Assembly (NCBI RefSeq): GCF_012184425.1
Contig: NZ_VTOW01000005.1
Location: 248,001 to 312,000 of the forward strand
Origin: Candidatus Manganitrophus noduliformans
GTDB taxonomy: Bacteria > Nitrospirota > Nitrospiria > SBBL01 > Manganitrophaceae
Reading direction: 5' to 3'
Length of the DNA: 64,000 nt
Positions 1 to 8,918 of the stretch are shown here, piece by piece. Within the stretch, counting starts at the first letter, position 1. The number at the start of each line of letters is the position of its first letter. The notes beneath the pieces are model-generated. The model worked only from the letters and a program-made list of their open reading frames with translations. It had not been told where the DNA came from and did not search any database. A program made the translations under genes and the position numbers.

Positions 1-1684
1 CCCCTTTCCACCGTTTCCCCTCAACGCCTCCCTCCATCCGAAGGAAGATCCTTTGATCGCGTGTGCGGGCATCGGCCTGGAGGGCATGGCTCGAAAGGAG
101 GCCCTTTCCTTCCACCTCGATCCGGGTGATCGTCTCCCCGGCCGCTTCGACCCCTTCAACGTCGATGTCGATAGAAGAGGGCATTTCACCTTGAAGATCG
201 ACCGATCCTTTCAACCGCAGCTGCTTTATCTTCGTCTCCGCCCATCGCAATCCTTCTCCGCGGACCTCGGCCGAAATGGCCGGAAGGGATCGCGCTCCGC
301 GAATCCGTCCGCTGCCGGCGAGTCTTCCGCCGGCGTCGGGGAGAAGGGCGGCGAGATCGGGGGCCTGAATTTTCCAGCGAAGGTCCCAGCGATCGGACAC
401 TTCCCCGGCGGCCGTCAGACGGGCCGATCCGGAGTGAAGTTCGAGCGCTTCAATTTCGTAGGCTTCCCCATCGACCTTTAGATCGGCCTGCGCGCGGACC
501 GGGTAGCCGCGAAGTTCTCCCTGAAGCGCGTCGAGTTGAAACGTTCCAACCGGACCGGCGTCGGTCAATTTTCCTTCGGTGTTGAGATGAAAGGTGATCC
601 GTCCGTTCCATTCGGGCCAGCGCGCTCCCGGATTGAGGGTTGACCCGTCGAGGGCGAGCGCCCAACGGACCTCCGGCGCCCACGCGATCTCTCCTTTGCC
701 GGTAATCTCTCCGTCGAGCGTCCGGACCGCCACTTCACGGACGGTCGCCATTTTTTGAGATCCGGTCCCTTCGATTTCCCATAGGGTCTCGGGAAATTGC
801 GGCCCGCGCAGGTCGGCTTGAAGGCGGAAACGATAATCGTCAATCGGCCCGCTGAACTGATAGGTTCCCTGATGGCTTTCGATCATCGCCTCTTCCGTAA
901 GAGGCCACTGCGCCTTGCTCCAGGAGCCGGTTAGGTCGACCACCGGTGTTCCCTCTTCCAGCCGGACCGTCCCTTGTGTGTCGATAGAGAAAGGCGCGGT
1001 CAGTTGGTGGCGAAGGGCAAATTTTCCCAATGTCCCCTTCGCCTCGCCCTTTCCTCGAAGCGAAGCGTCCGGAAGGAGATCGGCGGACCAGTCGGCCGAG
1101 AGGTCAAATGGATAGGCTCCGCGCGGATCGACCTTTCCGGAGAGCGAGACGGCGAATTGGGGCGCTTCGACTCGGAGCGATTCGATCCGAAGACCCTGTT
1201 CATCCATCCGTCCGGCGAGCGCGACATGGTCGACCGTGACGGTCTGATCGCCCGAGGTAAAGGTGATGTCGTCCAGGGTCGCCTTCGAGACGACGACCCG
1301 GATCGGAAGGTCGATCGACGGGAGAGCGCTCCCGCCCGTTTCAGGGGGAGGGGTTTCCTCGGCGTCCTGTTCGTAATCGACCCCCTCGATCGACAGGAGT
1401 TCGATCGAAAGTTCCCCGCCGAGCAGGTGCGCTGGACGCCAGGCGAGCCGGGCTGCTCCGATCGAGAGCCGGCGGGTCTCGTCTACATACGCGACCCCTT
1501 TTAAAGTAAGGGGGCCGAGAAGCGTTCCATCGACCTGCTCGATCTCAAGCTTTCCCGGAACAAATCGGCCGGCCTGGGCAAGGAGCCATCGGGCGCCCAG
1601 CTCGGTGGCGACGAGGAGCACGGCTCCGAGTCCGAGAAAGAGAATCAGGAGTAGCGGGATGAACCAGAGCCATCGGTACCTCAT
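1..1684 (-). CDS. tamB: TamB, translocation/assembly module inner-membrane subunit (3' part beyond window)
   Basis: The minus-strand frame starting at ATG 1684 is open to the left edge, so about 561 N-terminal residues are visible and the C-terminal DUF490/TamB domain is missing. Residues 1-25 form an N-terminal transmembrane anchor (RYRWLWFIPLLLILFLGLG). What follows is long, beta-rich, repetitive sequence of the AsmA/TamB type. TamB spans the periplasm and works with TamA in outer-membrane protein insertion or lipid transport. Its ATG overlaps the TGA of the upstream tamA gene by 4 bp, so the two are translationally coupled. The identification rests on the anchor, the beta-rich character and the tamA neighbour, since the diagnostic C-terminal domain is not visible. 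Confidence 0.82.
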   Translation of the reverse strand, partial: MRYRWLWFIPLLLILFLGLGAVLLVATELGARWLLAQAGRFVPGKLEIEQVDGTLLGPLTLKGVAYVDETRRLSIGAARLAWRPAHLLGGELSIELLSIEGVDYEQDAEETPPPETGGSALPSIDLPIRVVVSKATLDDITFTSGDQTVTVDHVALAGRMDEQGLRIESLRVEAPQFAVSLSGKVDPRGAYPFDLSADWSADLLPDASLRGKGEAKGTLGKFALRHQLTAPFSIDTQGTVRLEEGTPVVDLTGSWSKAQWPLTEEAMIESHQGTYQFSGPIDDYRFRLQADLRGPQFPETLWEIEGTGSQKMATVREVAVRTLDGEITGKGEIAWAPEVRWALALDGSTLNPGARWPEWNGRITFHLNTEGKLTDAGPVGTFQLDALQGELRGYPVRAQADLKVDGEAYEIEALELHSGSARLTAAGEVSDRWDLRWKIQAPDLAALLPDAGGRLAGSGRIRGARSLPAISAEVRGEGLRWAETKIKQLRLKGSVDLQGEMPSSIDIDVEGVEAAGETITRIEVEGKGLLSSHALQADARTRDQRIFLRMEGGVEGKRWKG

Positions 1685-3462
1685 AGATCGGGCCCCATGT
1701 TGATGTGGACCCGCAAGGCGAAGCCCGGCCGATCGAGGGCATAGGCGAGATCGACCCGGATCGGTCCGACCGGCGAATACCACCGGCCCCCGACGCCGAC
1801 GCTGTCTTGAGGATTGAGATCCCAATCGTTCGCGGCGTTGCCGATATCGTAAAAAAGAGCGACCCCCCACTGCTCCGCGATTCGATAGTCATACTCCACG
1901 CTTCCGGTCGCGAGGTAACGTCCTCCGATCACCTCGCCCGATTCGTTTTCGGGCCCCAAGGTGTTGTAGCCGTAGCCGCGGACGCTCCGGTCTCCTCCGG
2001 CGAAGAAGCGAAGGGAGACGGGGAGATCGTTGAAATTGGAAACCGAAGTCCATCCGAACTCTCCCCGAAGGAGGATTCGGCCAGACGACCGGACGGGACG
2101 GATGATCTTCGCGCGCACTTCCGATTGAAGCAGGCGGATGTCGGAAAAGAGGACCTCGTCGGTCCCCCGGACGGTGAAGGAGACGCGGCTCCCGCGGCGG
2201 GGATTCAGGCTGCCGTCGGCGAGGGTGCGGGTCCAGGTGACCCCCGGCAGAATGAGCCGTGAGTGTCCCACCTCCCCGCCGACTTCGAATGTTTCCGACT
2301 GGTAATTGAGGAAGAGGGTCTCGATCCAACGGCTTCCCCGCAGAACGCTGCGGCTCACCCCGATTTTCGCAAGGCGGGACTCGGCTGTCTCGGTCTCCTC
2401 CCGTTGGATGCCGGCCTGGAGATCGACCTTGTCGGTCGCCGGCCGCCGGAGCGGAATTTGATAATCGGCGGTCAGGCTTTGTCGGAGAACGGAGAGCTCC
2501 AACTCCGAGCTGAAGCGGTGGCCCCATTCGTTGACCCGGTGGTTATCCCAGCCCAGGATCGCGCGGGGACCGGTGTCGGTGCCGTAGCCGAGCCCGATCG
2601 AGAGCGCATATTGTTTCCGCGCGATCGCGGTCACTTCGATAGGCACCGTGTGATCGGCCGCCTCTTCTCGAAGCGGCCGCAGATCGACCCGGGCAAAATA
2701 GGCGCTGTTGACCAGAAGGCTGTTGAGGGCGAGGATCTGATCGGCATGGTAGGGCTCTCCCGGCTCGAAGGGGACGAAACGGGCGAGAAAGCGGGGATCG
2801 AATGCCGGCTCCTCTTGTTTAAAACGGACCTCGCCGAGCCGGTAGCGCGATCCGGTGTCGAAACCGATCTCCACGGCGGCCTCGTTTTTCACGAGATCGA
2901 CGGCCGCCCGGTGGGTCATGAAGCGCGCGTCGAAGTAGCCCCGCTCCGCCGCGAGATTTTGGAGCATCTCTTTGGTCCGTTCGTATTCTCCGTGGTGAAA
3001 GGTCTCTCCTTCCCGGAGCGGAATCTCCGCCAGAAGCTCGTCGAAGGCGGAATCGCCCCTCCCTTCGCCGGTGACGGTGAGATCGATTCGAGCGACGCGG
3101 ACCGGCGGGCCGGGATCGATCTTGAACCGGGCGACCCAGCGCTCTTCGGCGCGGGTCAGCTCGGAGTCGATCCGGGGTTGATAGTAGCCGAGCGCCTGAA
3201 GCGCTTGATGGATCTCCTCCGGCGCCTGGCGGTAGAAGCGGCGGAGGGTCGATTCGGTGAGGGGGGAAGGGGGTTCTTCAAGGCTCAAATAGGCTTGGAC
3301 ATTCTCAAGTAGCGCCCCTTCAACCCCTTCGATCTCGACCGTGATCTTCTCTTCACCCCATGCAGCCGGGGGAAGCCAGAAGAAAGAAATGAGGAGAATG
3401 ACGGCGATGCGAAGGCGCCGTTCGGTCTCGACCCGCGCCGGGCGGGGGAGTATAGGGTTCAA
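1681..3462 (-). CDS. tamA: TamA, Omp85-family outer-membrane translocation/assembly protein
   Basis: A 593-residue protein with an N-terminal signal peptide (hydrophobic ILLISFFWLPPAAWG, residues about 20-36). Several POTRA-like segments follow in the first 270 residues (for example PPVRVARIDLTVTGEG and YRLGEVRFKQEE). The C-terminal half is a 16-strand-type Omp85 barrel. The barrel carries the diagnostic VRGY motif at residues 494-497 and ends in alternating hydrophobic strands (VGVGGRWYSPVGPIRVDLAY). TamA sits in the outer membrane and helps insert barrel proteins together with TamB. Length matches TamA (about 580) rather than BamA (about 800). The overlap with tamB supports TamA over other Omp85 members. 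Confidence 0.9.
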   Translation of the reverse strand: MNPILPRPARVETERRLRIAVILLISFFWLPPAAWGEEKITVEIEGVEGALLENVQAYLSLEEPPSPLTESTLRRFYRQAPEEIHQALQALGYYQPRIDSELTRAEERWVARFKIDPGPPVRVARIDLTVTGEGRGDSAFDELLAEIPLREGETFHHGEYERTKEMLQNLAAERGYFDARFMTHRAAVDLVKNEAAVEIGFDTGSRYRLGEVRFKQEEPAFDPRFLARFVPFEPGEPYHADQILALNSLLVNSAYFARVDLRPLREEAADHTVPIEVTAIARKQYALSIGLGYGTDTGPRAILGWDNHRVNEWGHRFSSELELSVLRQSLTADYQIPLRRPATDKVDLQAGIQREETETAESRLAKIGVSRSVLRGSRWIETLFLNYQSETFEVGGEVGHSRLILPGVTWTRTLADGSLNPRRGSRVSFTVRGTDEVLFSDIRLLQSEVRAKIIRPVRSSGRILLRGEFGWTSVSNFNDLPVSLRFFAGGDRSVRGYGYNTLGPENESGEVIGGRYLATGSVEYDYRIAEQWGVALFYDIGNAANDWDLNPQDSVGVGGRWYSPVGPIRVDLAYALDRPGFALRVHINMGPDL

Positions 3463-3693
3463 CGACTGATCCGTCCGAGAGAGAAGGTTAAAGGAAAATG
3501 GCGATCATGGGTGAAGCCGGTAGGCTGCAATCGTCTCGTCTCCCAAAGTTCGGTCGCCTCTTTGGAGGACACTCTTATCGTACTATAGTTCGGGTGGTCG
3601 GTTCAAAGGGGGAATGTTTAAGGGGTCGCTTTTAAACCGGACGGAACACGGGAACGGTCAAAACGGATTCTTATCAGTACGGAAAATTGATGA

Positions 3694-3721
3694 TTGACAT
3701 AGTTCTAATTAGAACTATACT
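3694..3721 (+). promoter_or_regulatory. Sigma-70 promoter of the marR-doxX operon
   Basis: TTGACA at 3694-3699 is a perfect -35 box and TATACT at 3716-3721 a near-perfect -10 box, with a 16-bp spacer. The marR start codon lies 33 bp further on. Nearly the whole spacer is occupied by the palindrome at 3699-3718, so a bound repressor would block RNA polymerase. Confidence 0.75.
3699..3718. promoter_or_regulatory. Perfect 20-bp palindromic operator, probably for MarR
   Basis: The sequence from 3699 to 3718 is a perfect inverted repeat with half-site ATAGTTCTAA and no central gap. It overlaps the last base of the -35 box and the first bases of the -10 box of the marR promoter. MarR-family repressors bind palindromes of 16-20 bp and usually repress their own operon. 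Assigning this site to the adjacent MarR is inference from position. Confidence 0.72.
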
Positions 3722-3754
3722 GATTAGGACAGTTATTCATCGACGGAGCCGAAC

Positions 3755-4240
3755 ATGAGCCCTGCGCCGAAAGATCCCGGAGATGAGCCTTATCTGAAAG
3801 TGCTGCGGCCGTTGGTCGAGGCGTTTTACGCCTTTCTCTCGAAGGATGATCGCCATATCCGCTCCCTGGGACTCACCCTTTCCCAGTTCGACGTGATCGC
3901 CACATTGGGGGACACCCGAGGCATGACCTGCAAACAGCTGTCGGAGGAGACGCTGGTCACCAAGGGGACGTTGACCGGGGTCTTGGACCGGCTGGAAGAG
4001 AAAGGCCTGATCGAGCGGGTTTTCTCCGAAGAAGACCGCCGCGTGACGATAATCCGCCTGACCCGAAAAGGGGAAAAGAAATTCAAAGAGGTCTTTCCAA
4101 ACCATATTTATTACATCAAACCGTTCTTCGAACGGGCCCTCTCTCCCGCCGAAATGAAGACGCTGCGGGGGCTTCTGCTCCGTCTGAAAGATAGCTTCGA
4201 GCGGGATGAGGGAAATACCATCAAAGGAGGAAAAAAATGA
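3755..4240 (+). CDS. MarR-family transcriptional regulator
   Basis: 161 residues with the MarR winged-helix layout: a helical N-terminus and a helix-turn-helix around residues 65-95 (MTCKQLSEETLVTKGTLTGV). The wing follows with the typical DxRxxxIxLT signature (EEDRRVTIIRLTRKG). Start ATG 3755 has a GGAG a few bases upstream. The gene overlaps doxX by 4 bp (ATGA), so both are made from one message. MarR proteins respond to small phenolic, oxidant or drug ligands. With a DoxX partner, repression relieved by a quinone-like or electrophilic compound is plausible, but the ligand cannot be read from sequence. Autoregulation through the palindrome at 3699-3718 is likely. Confidence 0.9.
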   Translation: MSPAPKDPGDEPYLKVLRPLVEAFYAFLSKDDRHIRSLGLTLSQFDVIATLGDTRGMTCKQLSEETLVTKGTLTGVLDRLEEKGLIERVFSEEDRRVTIIRLTRKGEKKFKEVFPNHIYYIKPFFERALSPAEMKTLRGLLLRLKDSFERDEGNTIKGGKK

Positions 4241-4686
4241 AAGGACTCTTTCAAACCGATGATTCTTGGTCGAACTTCATCCTGCGGGTCATGATGGGCC
4301 TCATCATGTTTCCGCACGGGGCTCAGAAGCTGCTGGGATGGTACGGCGGATTCGGATTTTCCGGAACGATGGGTTTCTTTACGGAGAAGATGGGGCTTCC
4401 GTGGATCATCGCTTTTCTCGTCATCATGGGAGAATCGATCGGCGCCCTGATGTTGATCGGCGGCGTCCTGACCCGCTTTGTGGCGGCGAGCCTCGCGGTG
4501 ATCATGGTCGGGGCGATTTGGTTGGTTCATTTGCCGACCGGCTTCTTCATGAATTGGTTCGGGAAGCAATCGGGGGAAGGATACGAATTCCATCTCCTCG
4601 TCATTACCATCTGCGCCGCGTTGGTCCTCTGCGGCGGGGGAAAGTGGTCGGCGGATAGAGTGATCGCCAAGAAGCTGGCAAGATAA
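4237..4686 (+). CDS. DoxX-family integral membrane protein
   Basis: 149 residues with four predicted membrane helices and the DoxX-family N-terminus (LRVMMGLIMFPHGAQKLLGWYGG). The HGxQK segment is the family hallmark. The protein has the usual family length (about 130-150) and lies in the cytoplasmic membrane. DoxX was first named as a subunit of archaeal thiosulfate:quinone oxidoreductase. Most bacterial members, like this one, are of uncertain function and are often linked to redox or electrophile stress and to MarR/HxlR regulators. It overlaps the preceding marR by 4 bp and is followed by convergent genes. Confidence 0.88.
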   Translation: MKGLFQTDDSWSNFILRVMMGLIMFPHGAQKLLGWYGGFGFSGTMGFFTEKMGLPWIIAFLVIMGESIGALMLIGGVLTRFVAASLAVIMVGAIWLVHLPTGFFMNWFGKQSGEGYEFHLLVITICAALVLCGGGKWSADRVIAKKLAR

Positions 4687-4727
4687 GGACTCTCCGACGG
4701 CAGCGCACCGGGTCGGTCCGCTTCTTC

Positions 4728-5396
4728 TTAGAAGAGGTATCCCAATCCGAACAGTCCATGGAGCGCCATGTTCGCTCCCTCCGCGCTTCCGCCGCGAATC
4801 GGGACGTCGAAGTAGGACGCGGTGACTTTTCCCTCGAGTGAGGCGAAGAGTTTTTCGGTCAGCGCGAATCGTCTGGCGACGGCGGCCTGAAGCGCCGGGC
4901 CGGCGAGATCGTATCCTTCGTCCAAAAGCCCTCTCTCCTCGGGAAGCCTCCTCCCCCGGACCGTGATCTCCGGATGCGCAATGACCACGCCTGCTCCGAT
5001 GCGGTAAATCCACTTTGATTTTTCCCAGGCCCGATTCAGCATGAAGAGATTGTACCCATGTGAAATCGAGAAGTTCTCCACCTCGGGCGGTTTATTTGCC
5101 AAAAACAGCTTTACATGGATCATCTCCAACTCCCAGGCCCGGTCTTCCTTCCATCGGCCCAGACGGATGGAATAGTAAGGGGGGGCCTCAAAGCCGCGGG
5201 TGTGGTATTTTGCGTCGAGGTCGATTTCCGCCTCGCCCTGTTGCTCGATGGTCAGGGGTGTCCGCGCATGGTAAGCCGATCCTCCCAGTACCTCCAGACG
5301 CCAGTTCTCCGCAGCGCTTGTCAGAGGAATGAGAAGGAGAACAAGGAGAGGCGGGAGCCAGGGAACCCGCTTCTTTTGAGCGCTATTCGGTTTCAC
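4728..5396 (-). CDS. Predicted outer-membrane beta-barrel protein, unrecognised family
   Basis: 222 residues with a clear signal peptide (LPPLLVLLLIPLTSAAENW, residues about 14-32). The rest is alternating beta strands ending in an aromatic C-terminal residue (HGLFGLGYLF), typical of a protein folded by the BAM complex. Motifs such as YYSIRLGRW and KWIYRIGAGVVIAHPE resemble small 8-strand barrels of the OmpW/PagL size class, but I cannot assign a family. The start overlaps the 3' end of the aldehyde dehydrogenase gene by 14 bp, so it is probably the second gene of that operon. No catalytic motif is recognised. Confidence 0.7.
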   Translation of the reverse strand: MKPNSAQKKRVPWLPPLLVLLLIPLTSAAENWRLEVLGGSAYHARTPLTIEQQGEAEIDLDAKYHTRGFEAPPYYSIRLGRWKEDRAWELEMIHVKLFLANKPPEVENFSISHGYNLFMLNRAWEKSKWIYRIGAGVVIAHPEITVRGRRLPEERGLLDEGYDLAGPALQAAVARRFALTEKLFASLEGKVTASYFDVPIRGGSAEGANMALHGLFGLGYLF

Positions 5397-6780
5397 TCCG
5401 ATTCCCTTCGCCCCCTTCTTTGATACAGACGGTTTTGATGTTGACGAATTCCCGGATTCCGAAGTCGCTCAGCTCCCTTCCATAACCGGACTGCTTCACC
5501 CCGCCGAAGGGAAGACGGGGGTCGGAAGCGACCATTGCATTGACAAAGACCATTCCCGCCTCCATCTCTTCGATGAAGCGGGCCCGTTCCTCGCGATCGT
5601 TCGTCCAGACGCTGCTGCCGAGGCCGAAGATGGTATTGTTCGCGAGATCAATCGCTTCGTCGATATTCGCGACACGGAAAAGCGAAGCGACCGGACCGAA
5701 CATTTCTTCGCGATAAGCCGGTGTTTCTTTCGGAATGTCGGTGAGAACCGTCGGCGGATAATAAAATCCGGGACGATCGACCGGTTTCCCTCCAGTCAGA
5801 AGCCGGGCGCCCCCGGACACACTTCTTCGTACCTGCTCATCCAATATCTTTACCTGATCGGCCGTGGCGAGCGGACCGATGTCGGTCTTCTCATCCATCG
5901 GATCGCCGATCTTTAGATTTTTCATCGCCTCAACAAATTGGCGCTCGAATGGTTCCGCGACCGATTCCGCCACGATGAATCGCTTTGCGGCGATGCACGA
6001 TTGGCCGTTGTTGATCGTCCTGGCCTGGACGGCCGTCTTGACCGCCACATTTAGGTCGGCGCTCGGCATGATGATGAAGGGATCGCTTCCGCCCAATTCG
6101 AGGACCGTTTTCTTAATGCGCCTTCCGGCTTCTCCTCCGATCGCCTTTCCCGCGCCGATGCTCCCTGTCAATGTCGCGGCGCGGACCCTCGGATCATCGA
6201 TCACATGTTCCACCTCTTCGGATCCGATCAAAAGGGTTTGAAAGACCTCCGCCGGAAATCCGGCGCGCGTGAAGATTTCCTCAATCGCGAGAGCGCATTG
6301 CGGCACATTGGAGGCATGTTTGAGGAGGGCAACGTTCCCCGCCATCAGGGCAGGGACGGCAAATCGGAAGACCTGCCAAAAGGGAAAGTTCCACGGCATG
6401 ACGGCGAGAATCGGACCGAGCGGCTGGAAGTGAACATCGCTCCGTGTCGCATCGGTCTTGATCTCGATGTCGGCTAAAAATCGCTCCCCATTTTCGACAT
6501 AATAACGGCAGGCCCAGGCGCACTTGAGCGCTTCGGCTTTGGCGGCCTTGATCGGTTTTCCCATCTCGAGGGTCATCATCCGCCCGAACCGATCTTGTTC
6601 CTCTTCGAGGATTCGGGCGGCCTGAAGCATCCATTTTCCCCGGTCGGCGAAGGAACTCCAGCGATAGGATCGGAAGGTCTCTTCGGCCTTTCCGATCTTT
6701 TCATCGATCTGCGGATCGGTCAGCGGGGCAAAGGTTTTGATGATTTCTCCTGTCGCCGGATTGATCGTTGCGATGGCCAT
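5383..6780 (-). CDS. gabD: NAD(P)-dependent succinate-semialdehyde dehydrogenase
   Basis: 465-residue aldehyde dehydrogenase. Catalytic residues are in place: Asn131 (PWNFPFW), Glu228 (VLELGGSDPF) and nucleophile Cys262 (NNGQSCIAAKRF). The N-terminus (ATINPATGEIIKTFAPL), the GRELSDFGIREFVNIKTV-type C-terminus and the length fit the short succinate-semialdehyde dehydrogenase group. These enzymes oxidise succinic semialdehyde to succinate in the cytoplasm, in GABA breakdown or variant TCA cycles. No GABA transaminase is nearby, so other short aldehydes remain possible substrates. The gene is followed by a predicted outer-membrane protein gene overlapping by 14 bp. Confidence 0.85.
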   Translation of the reverse strand: MAIATINPATGEIIKTFAPLTDPQIDEKIGKAEETFRSYRWSSFADRGKWMLQAARILEEEQDRFGRMMTLEMGKPIKAAKAEALKCAWACRYYVENGERFLADIEIKTDATRSDVHFQPLGPILAVMPWNFPFWQVFRFAVPALMAGNVALLKHASNVPQCALAIEEIFTRAGFPAEVFQTLLIGSEEVEHVIDDPRVRAATLTGSIGAGKAIGGEAGRRIKKTVLELGGSDPFIIMPSADLNVAVKTAVQARTINNGQSCIAAKRFIVAESVAEPFERQFVEAMKNLKIGDPMDEKTDIGPLATADQVKILDEQVRRSVSGGARLLTGGKPVDRPGFYYPPTVLTDIPKETPAYREEMFGPVASLFRVANIDEAIDLANNTIFGLGSSVWTNDREERARFIEEMEAGMVFVNAMVASDPRLPFGGVKQSGYGRELSDFGIREFVNIKTVCIKEGGEGNRSETE

Positions 6781-6921
6781 GGTTGACCTCTCTAAATTGT
6801 CAAAGCGATTTCTTCTATTCTAAGAAGTAGTAAGGAATGGAAACAATCCGCTGAGAAGATGATGTCGATTCGGGTGATTGGTGTGATAGTCAACAAAGGG
6901 GGAGCTTAAAAAAGGGCCGGC

Positions 6922-8661
6922 TCATGCGGCGCGCCGATGATTTCTTCGTCCGTCTTTCAGCGATTCGAGGAATTCATTGCGTCCGAGGGTATTGAGAATA
7001 TCGGAGCGCTCGGCCCATCCGCGGCGGGCCATGCCGATTCCGAAGTGAAGGTGAGAGAGGTGGCGGATGTGGTGGGCGTCGGAGTCGATCACCAGCTTCA
7101 CCCCCGCTTCGACCGCTTTCCGGATATGCTCATCCTTCAAATCCAACCGATCGGGATAGGCGTCGATCTCCAGCACCGTTCCGGTTTCTTTCGCGGTCTG
7201 GATCACCGCATCGATGTCGATATCGACCGGCTCGCGCCGCTGAATTCTCCGTCCGGTCGGATGAAAAAGGATATCGGCATGGGGGTTTTTCATGGCGCGG
7301 ATGACCCGGCGGGTCATCTCCTCCCGCGGCAGGCCGAAATGGGAATGGACGGAAATCCCGACGACGTCGAGCTGGGCGAGGGTCTCATTGGAGATATCGA
7401 GGCGGCCGTCTTTCAGGATATTCACCTCAGCTCCTTTCAGGAGTGTGATGCCGCTTCGTTTTTTGTTCAATGCATCGATGGCGGCCATCTGCCGGCGGAG
7501 CTTCTCTTCGTCCGCCCCTTTCGTTACGGTGAGGCTCTTCGTGTGATCGGTGATGGCGATATATTCCCGCCCCAAGCGCTTCGCCTCCGCCGCCATCTCT
7601 TCGATCGAATGGGCCCCGTCGGTCCAGTTCGTTTGGATCTGAAGATCGCCGCGCAGACTATGATAGTCGATCAACTCCGGGAGGGCCCCCACTAAGGCGG
7701 CGCCGATCTCTCCGGCATCTTCCCGAAGCTCGGGTGGGATGAAGGGGAGGCCGAGGGCGGCATAGACCTCCTCTTCGGTTCGTCCCGCAATCGGCCGGTC
7801 CTCACGAAAGACGCCATATTCGTTTAATTTGAGCTGCTTCGCAATCGCGATTTCTCGAAGCGCGATGTTGTGGGCCTTGCTGCCGGTGAAATAGCAAAGG
7901 GCGGCGCCGAAGCTCTCCTCAGAAACGACGCGCAGATCGACATTCATCCTGTTGCTCAGCTTGATACGCGATTGGGTCGGTCCTTTGGCATGGATATAAA
8001 TCGCCTCCGGCATGCCGACAAAATAGTCCATCACTCGATCGGGGTCGTTTGAGATCACGAGTAAATCGGCGTTGCCGACCGTCTCCATCCGGCGGCGAAT
8101 CGATCCGGCGACCGCCACCTGTTTCACCCCCGGCACCATTTCCAGGCGGGCCTGAATGTCGTTGGCCAACGGGAGGACCGCCCCAAGCAGATGCCGGCCT
8201 CCGCTTTTGAGGAAGGCGATCCCTTTGAGGATCTTCTGCTCGCTCTTCTCTCCGAAGCGAGGAAGTTCCCGGATCTTTCCGGCCAATGCGGCCCGCTCTA
8301 GATCTTCGACCGTTCGAATACCGATCTGTGCGTGGAGGGTGTTGATCGTTTTCGGCCCCAGTCCCTCGATGAGGGAAAGACGGGCGAGATCGACCGGGCT
8401 CTTCTCACGCAGCGCCTCGAGGTAAGGGAGTCTCCCAGTTTGGATCAAGGTCGCTATCTTCTCGGCGATGCCGGCTCCGACGCCGGAAATTTCTGTCAAT
8501 CCCTTGAGGCCGTCCCGCCGGTAGATCTCTTCAACGGAGAGGTCGGTGATTTTGACGGCATGGGCCGCCTTTTCATAGGCGCGCGGCTTGAAAGGAACCC
8601 CTTGCATGTCGAGCAGGGAGGCGATTTCCCGAAGGGTCTTGGCGATTTCGGCGTTCGTCAT
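6922..8661 (-). CDS. polX: DNA polymerase/3'-5' exonuclease PolX
   Basis: 579 residues. The N-terminal region has paired helix-hairpin-helix segments (LTEISGVGAGIAEKIATL and LIEGLGPKTINTL) and a polymerase-X palm with GSIRRR and the metal-binding NADLLV and NVDLRVV acidic residues. From about residue 335 a C-terminal PHP phosphoesterase domain follows (DLQIQTNWTDGAHSIEEM, AITDHTKS, LKGAEVNI, DSDAHH), which supplies the 3'-5' exonuclease. Length and domain order match bacterial PolX, a base-excision and gap-filling repair enzyme. The gene stands alone, with 141 bp between it and the start of gabD downstream. Confidence 0.95.
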   Translation of the reverse strand: MTNAEIAKTLREIASLLDMQGVPFKPRAYEKAAHAVKITDLSVEEIYRRDGLKGLTEISGVGAGIAEKIATLIQTGRLPYLEALREKSPVDLARLSLIEGLGPKTINTLHAQIGIRTVEDLERAALAGKIRELPRFGEKSEQKILKGIAFLKSGGRHLLGAVLPLANDIQARLEMVPGVKQVAVAGSIRRRMETVGNADLLVISNDPDRVMDYFVGMPEAIYIHAKGPTQSRIKLSNRMNVDLRVVSEESFGAALCYFTGSKAHNIALREIAIAKQLKLNEYGVFREDRPIAGRTEEEVYAALGLPFIPPELREDAGEIGAALVGALPELIDYHSLRGDLQIQTNWTDGAHSIEEMAAEAKRLGREYIAITDHTKSLTVTKGADEEKLRRQMAAIDALNKKRSGITLLKGAEVNILKDGRLDISNETLAQLDVVGISVHSHFGLPREEMTRRVIRAMKNPHADILFHPTGRRIQRREPVDIDIDAVIQTAKETGTVLEIDAYPDRLDLKDEHIRKAVEAGVKLVIDSDAHHIRHLSHLHFGIGMARRGWAERSDILNTLGRNEFLESLKDGRRNHRRAA

Positions 8662-8918
8662 GACTTCACCTGTGATTAAGCTTCCTTTCCTTATAGAAAG
8701 CGTAATCCGTTTTCAGGTGAAACTTCAAGAGAGGACTCGGCAAGGACTCTGAAATGCGATAAGAAACGATTTGTGCAAAAGATATCATAAGATGAAAAGT
8801 GGGAAGACGGCGCGCACCACCCCATGTCGGATTACTAACCCCGTTCGCCGTCACCCAAGAGGGGCTGTTTTCTTTGCGATGTCTGATCTGACGCGGCGCA
8901 TTTCCTGTCGCACTCGGC

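Noticed and set aside
2263-3312. 349-codon plus-strand frame opposite tamA
   Set aside because: It is antisense to a gene with signal peptide and Omp85 motifs; no domain, no ribosome site.
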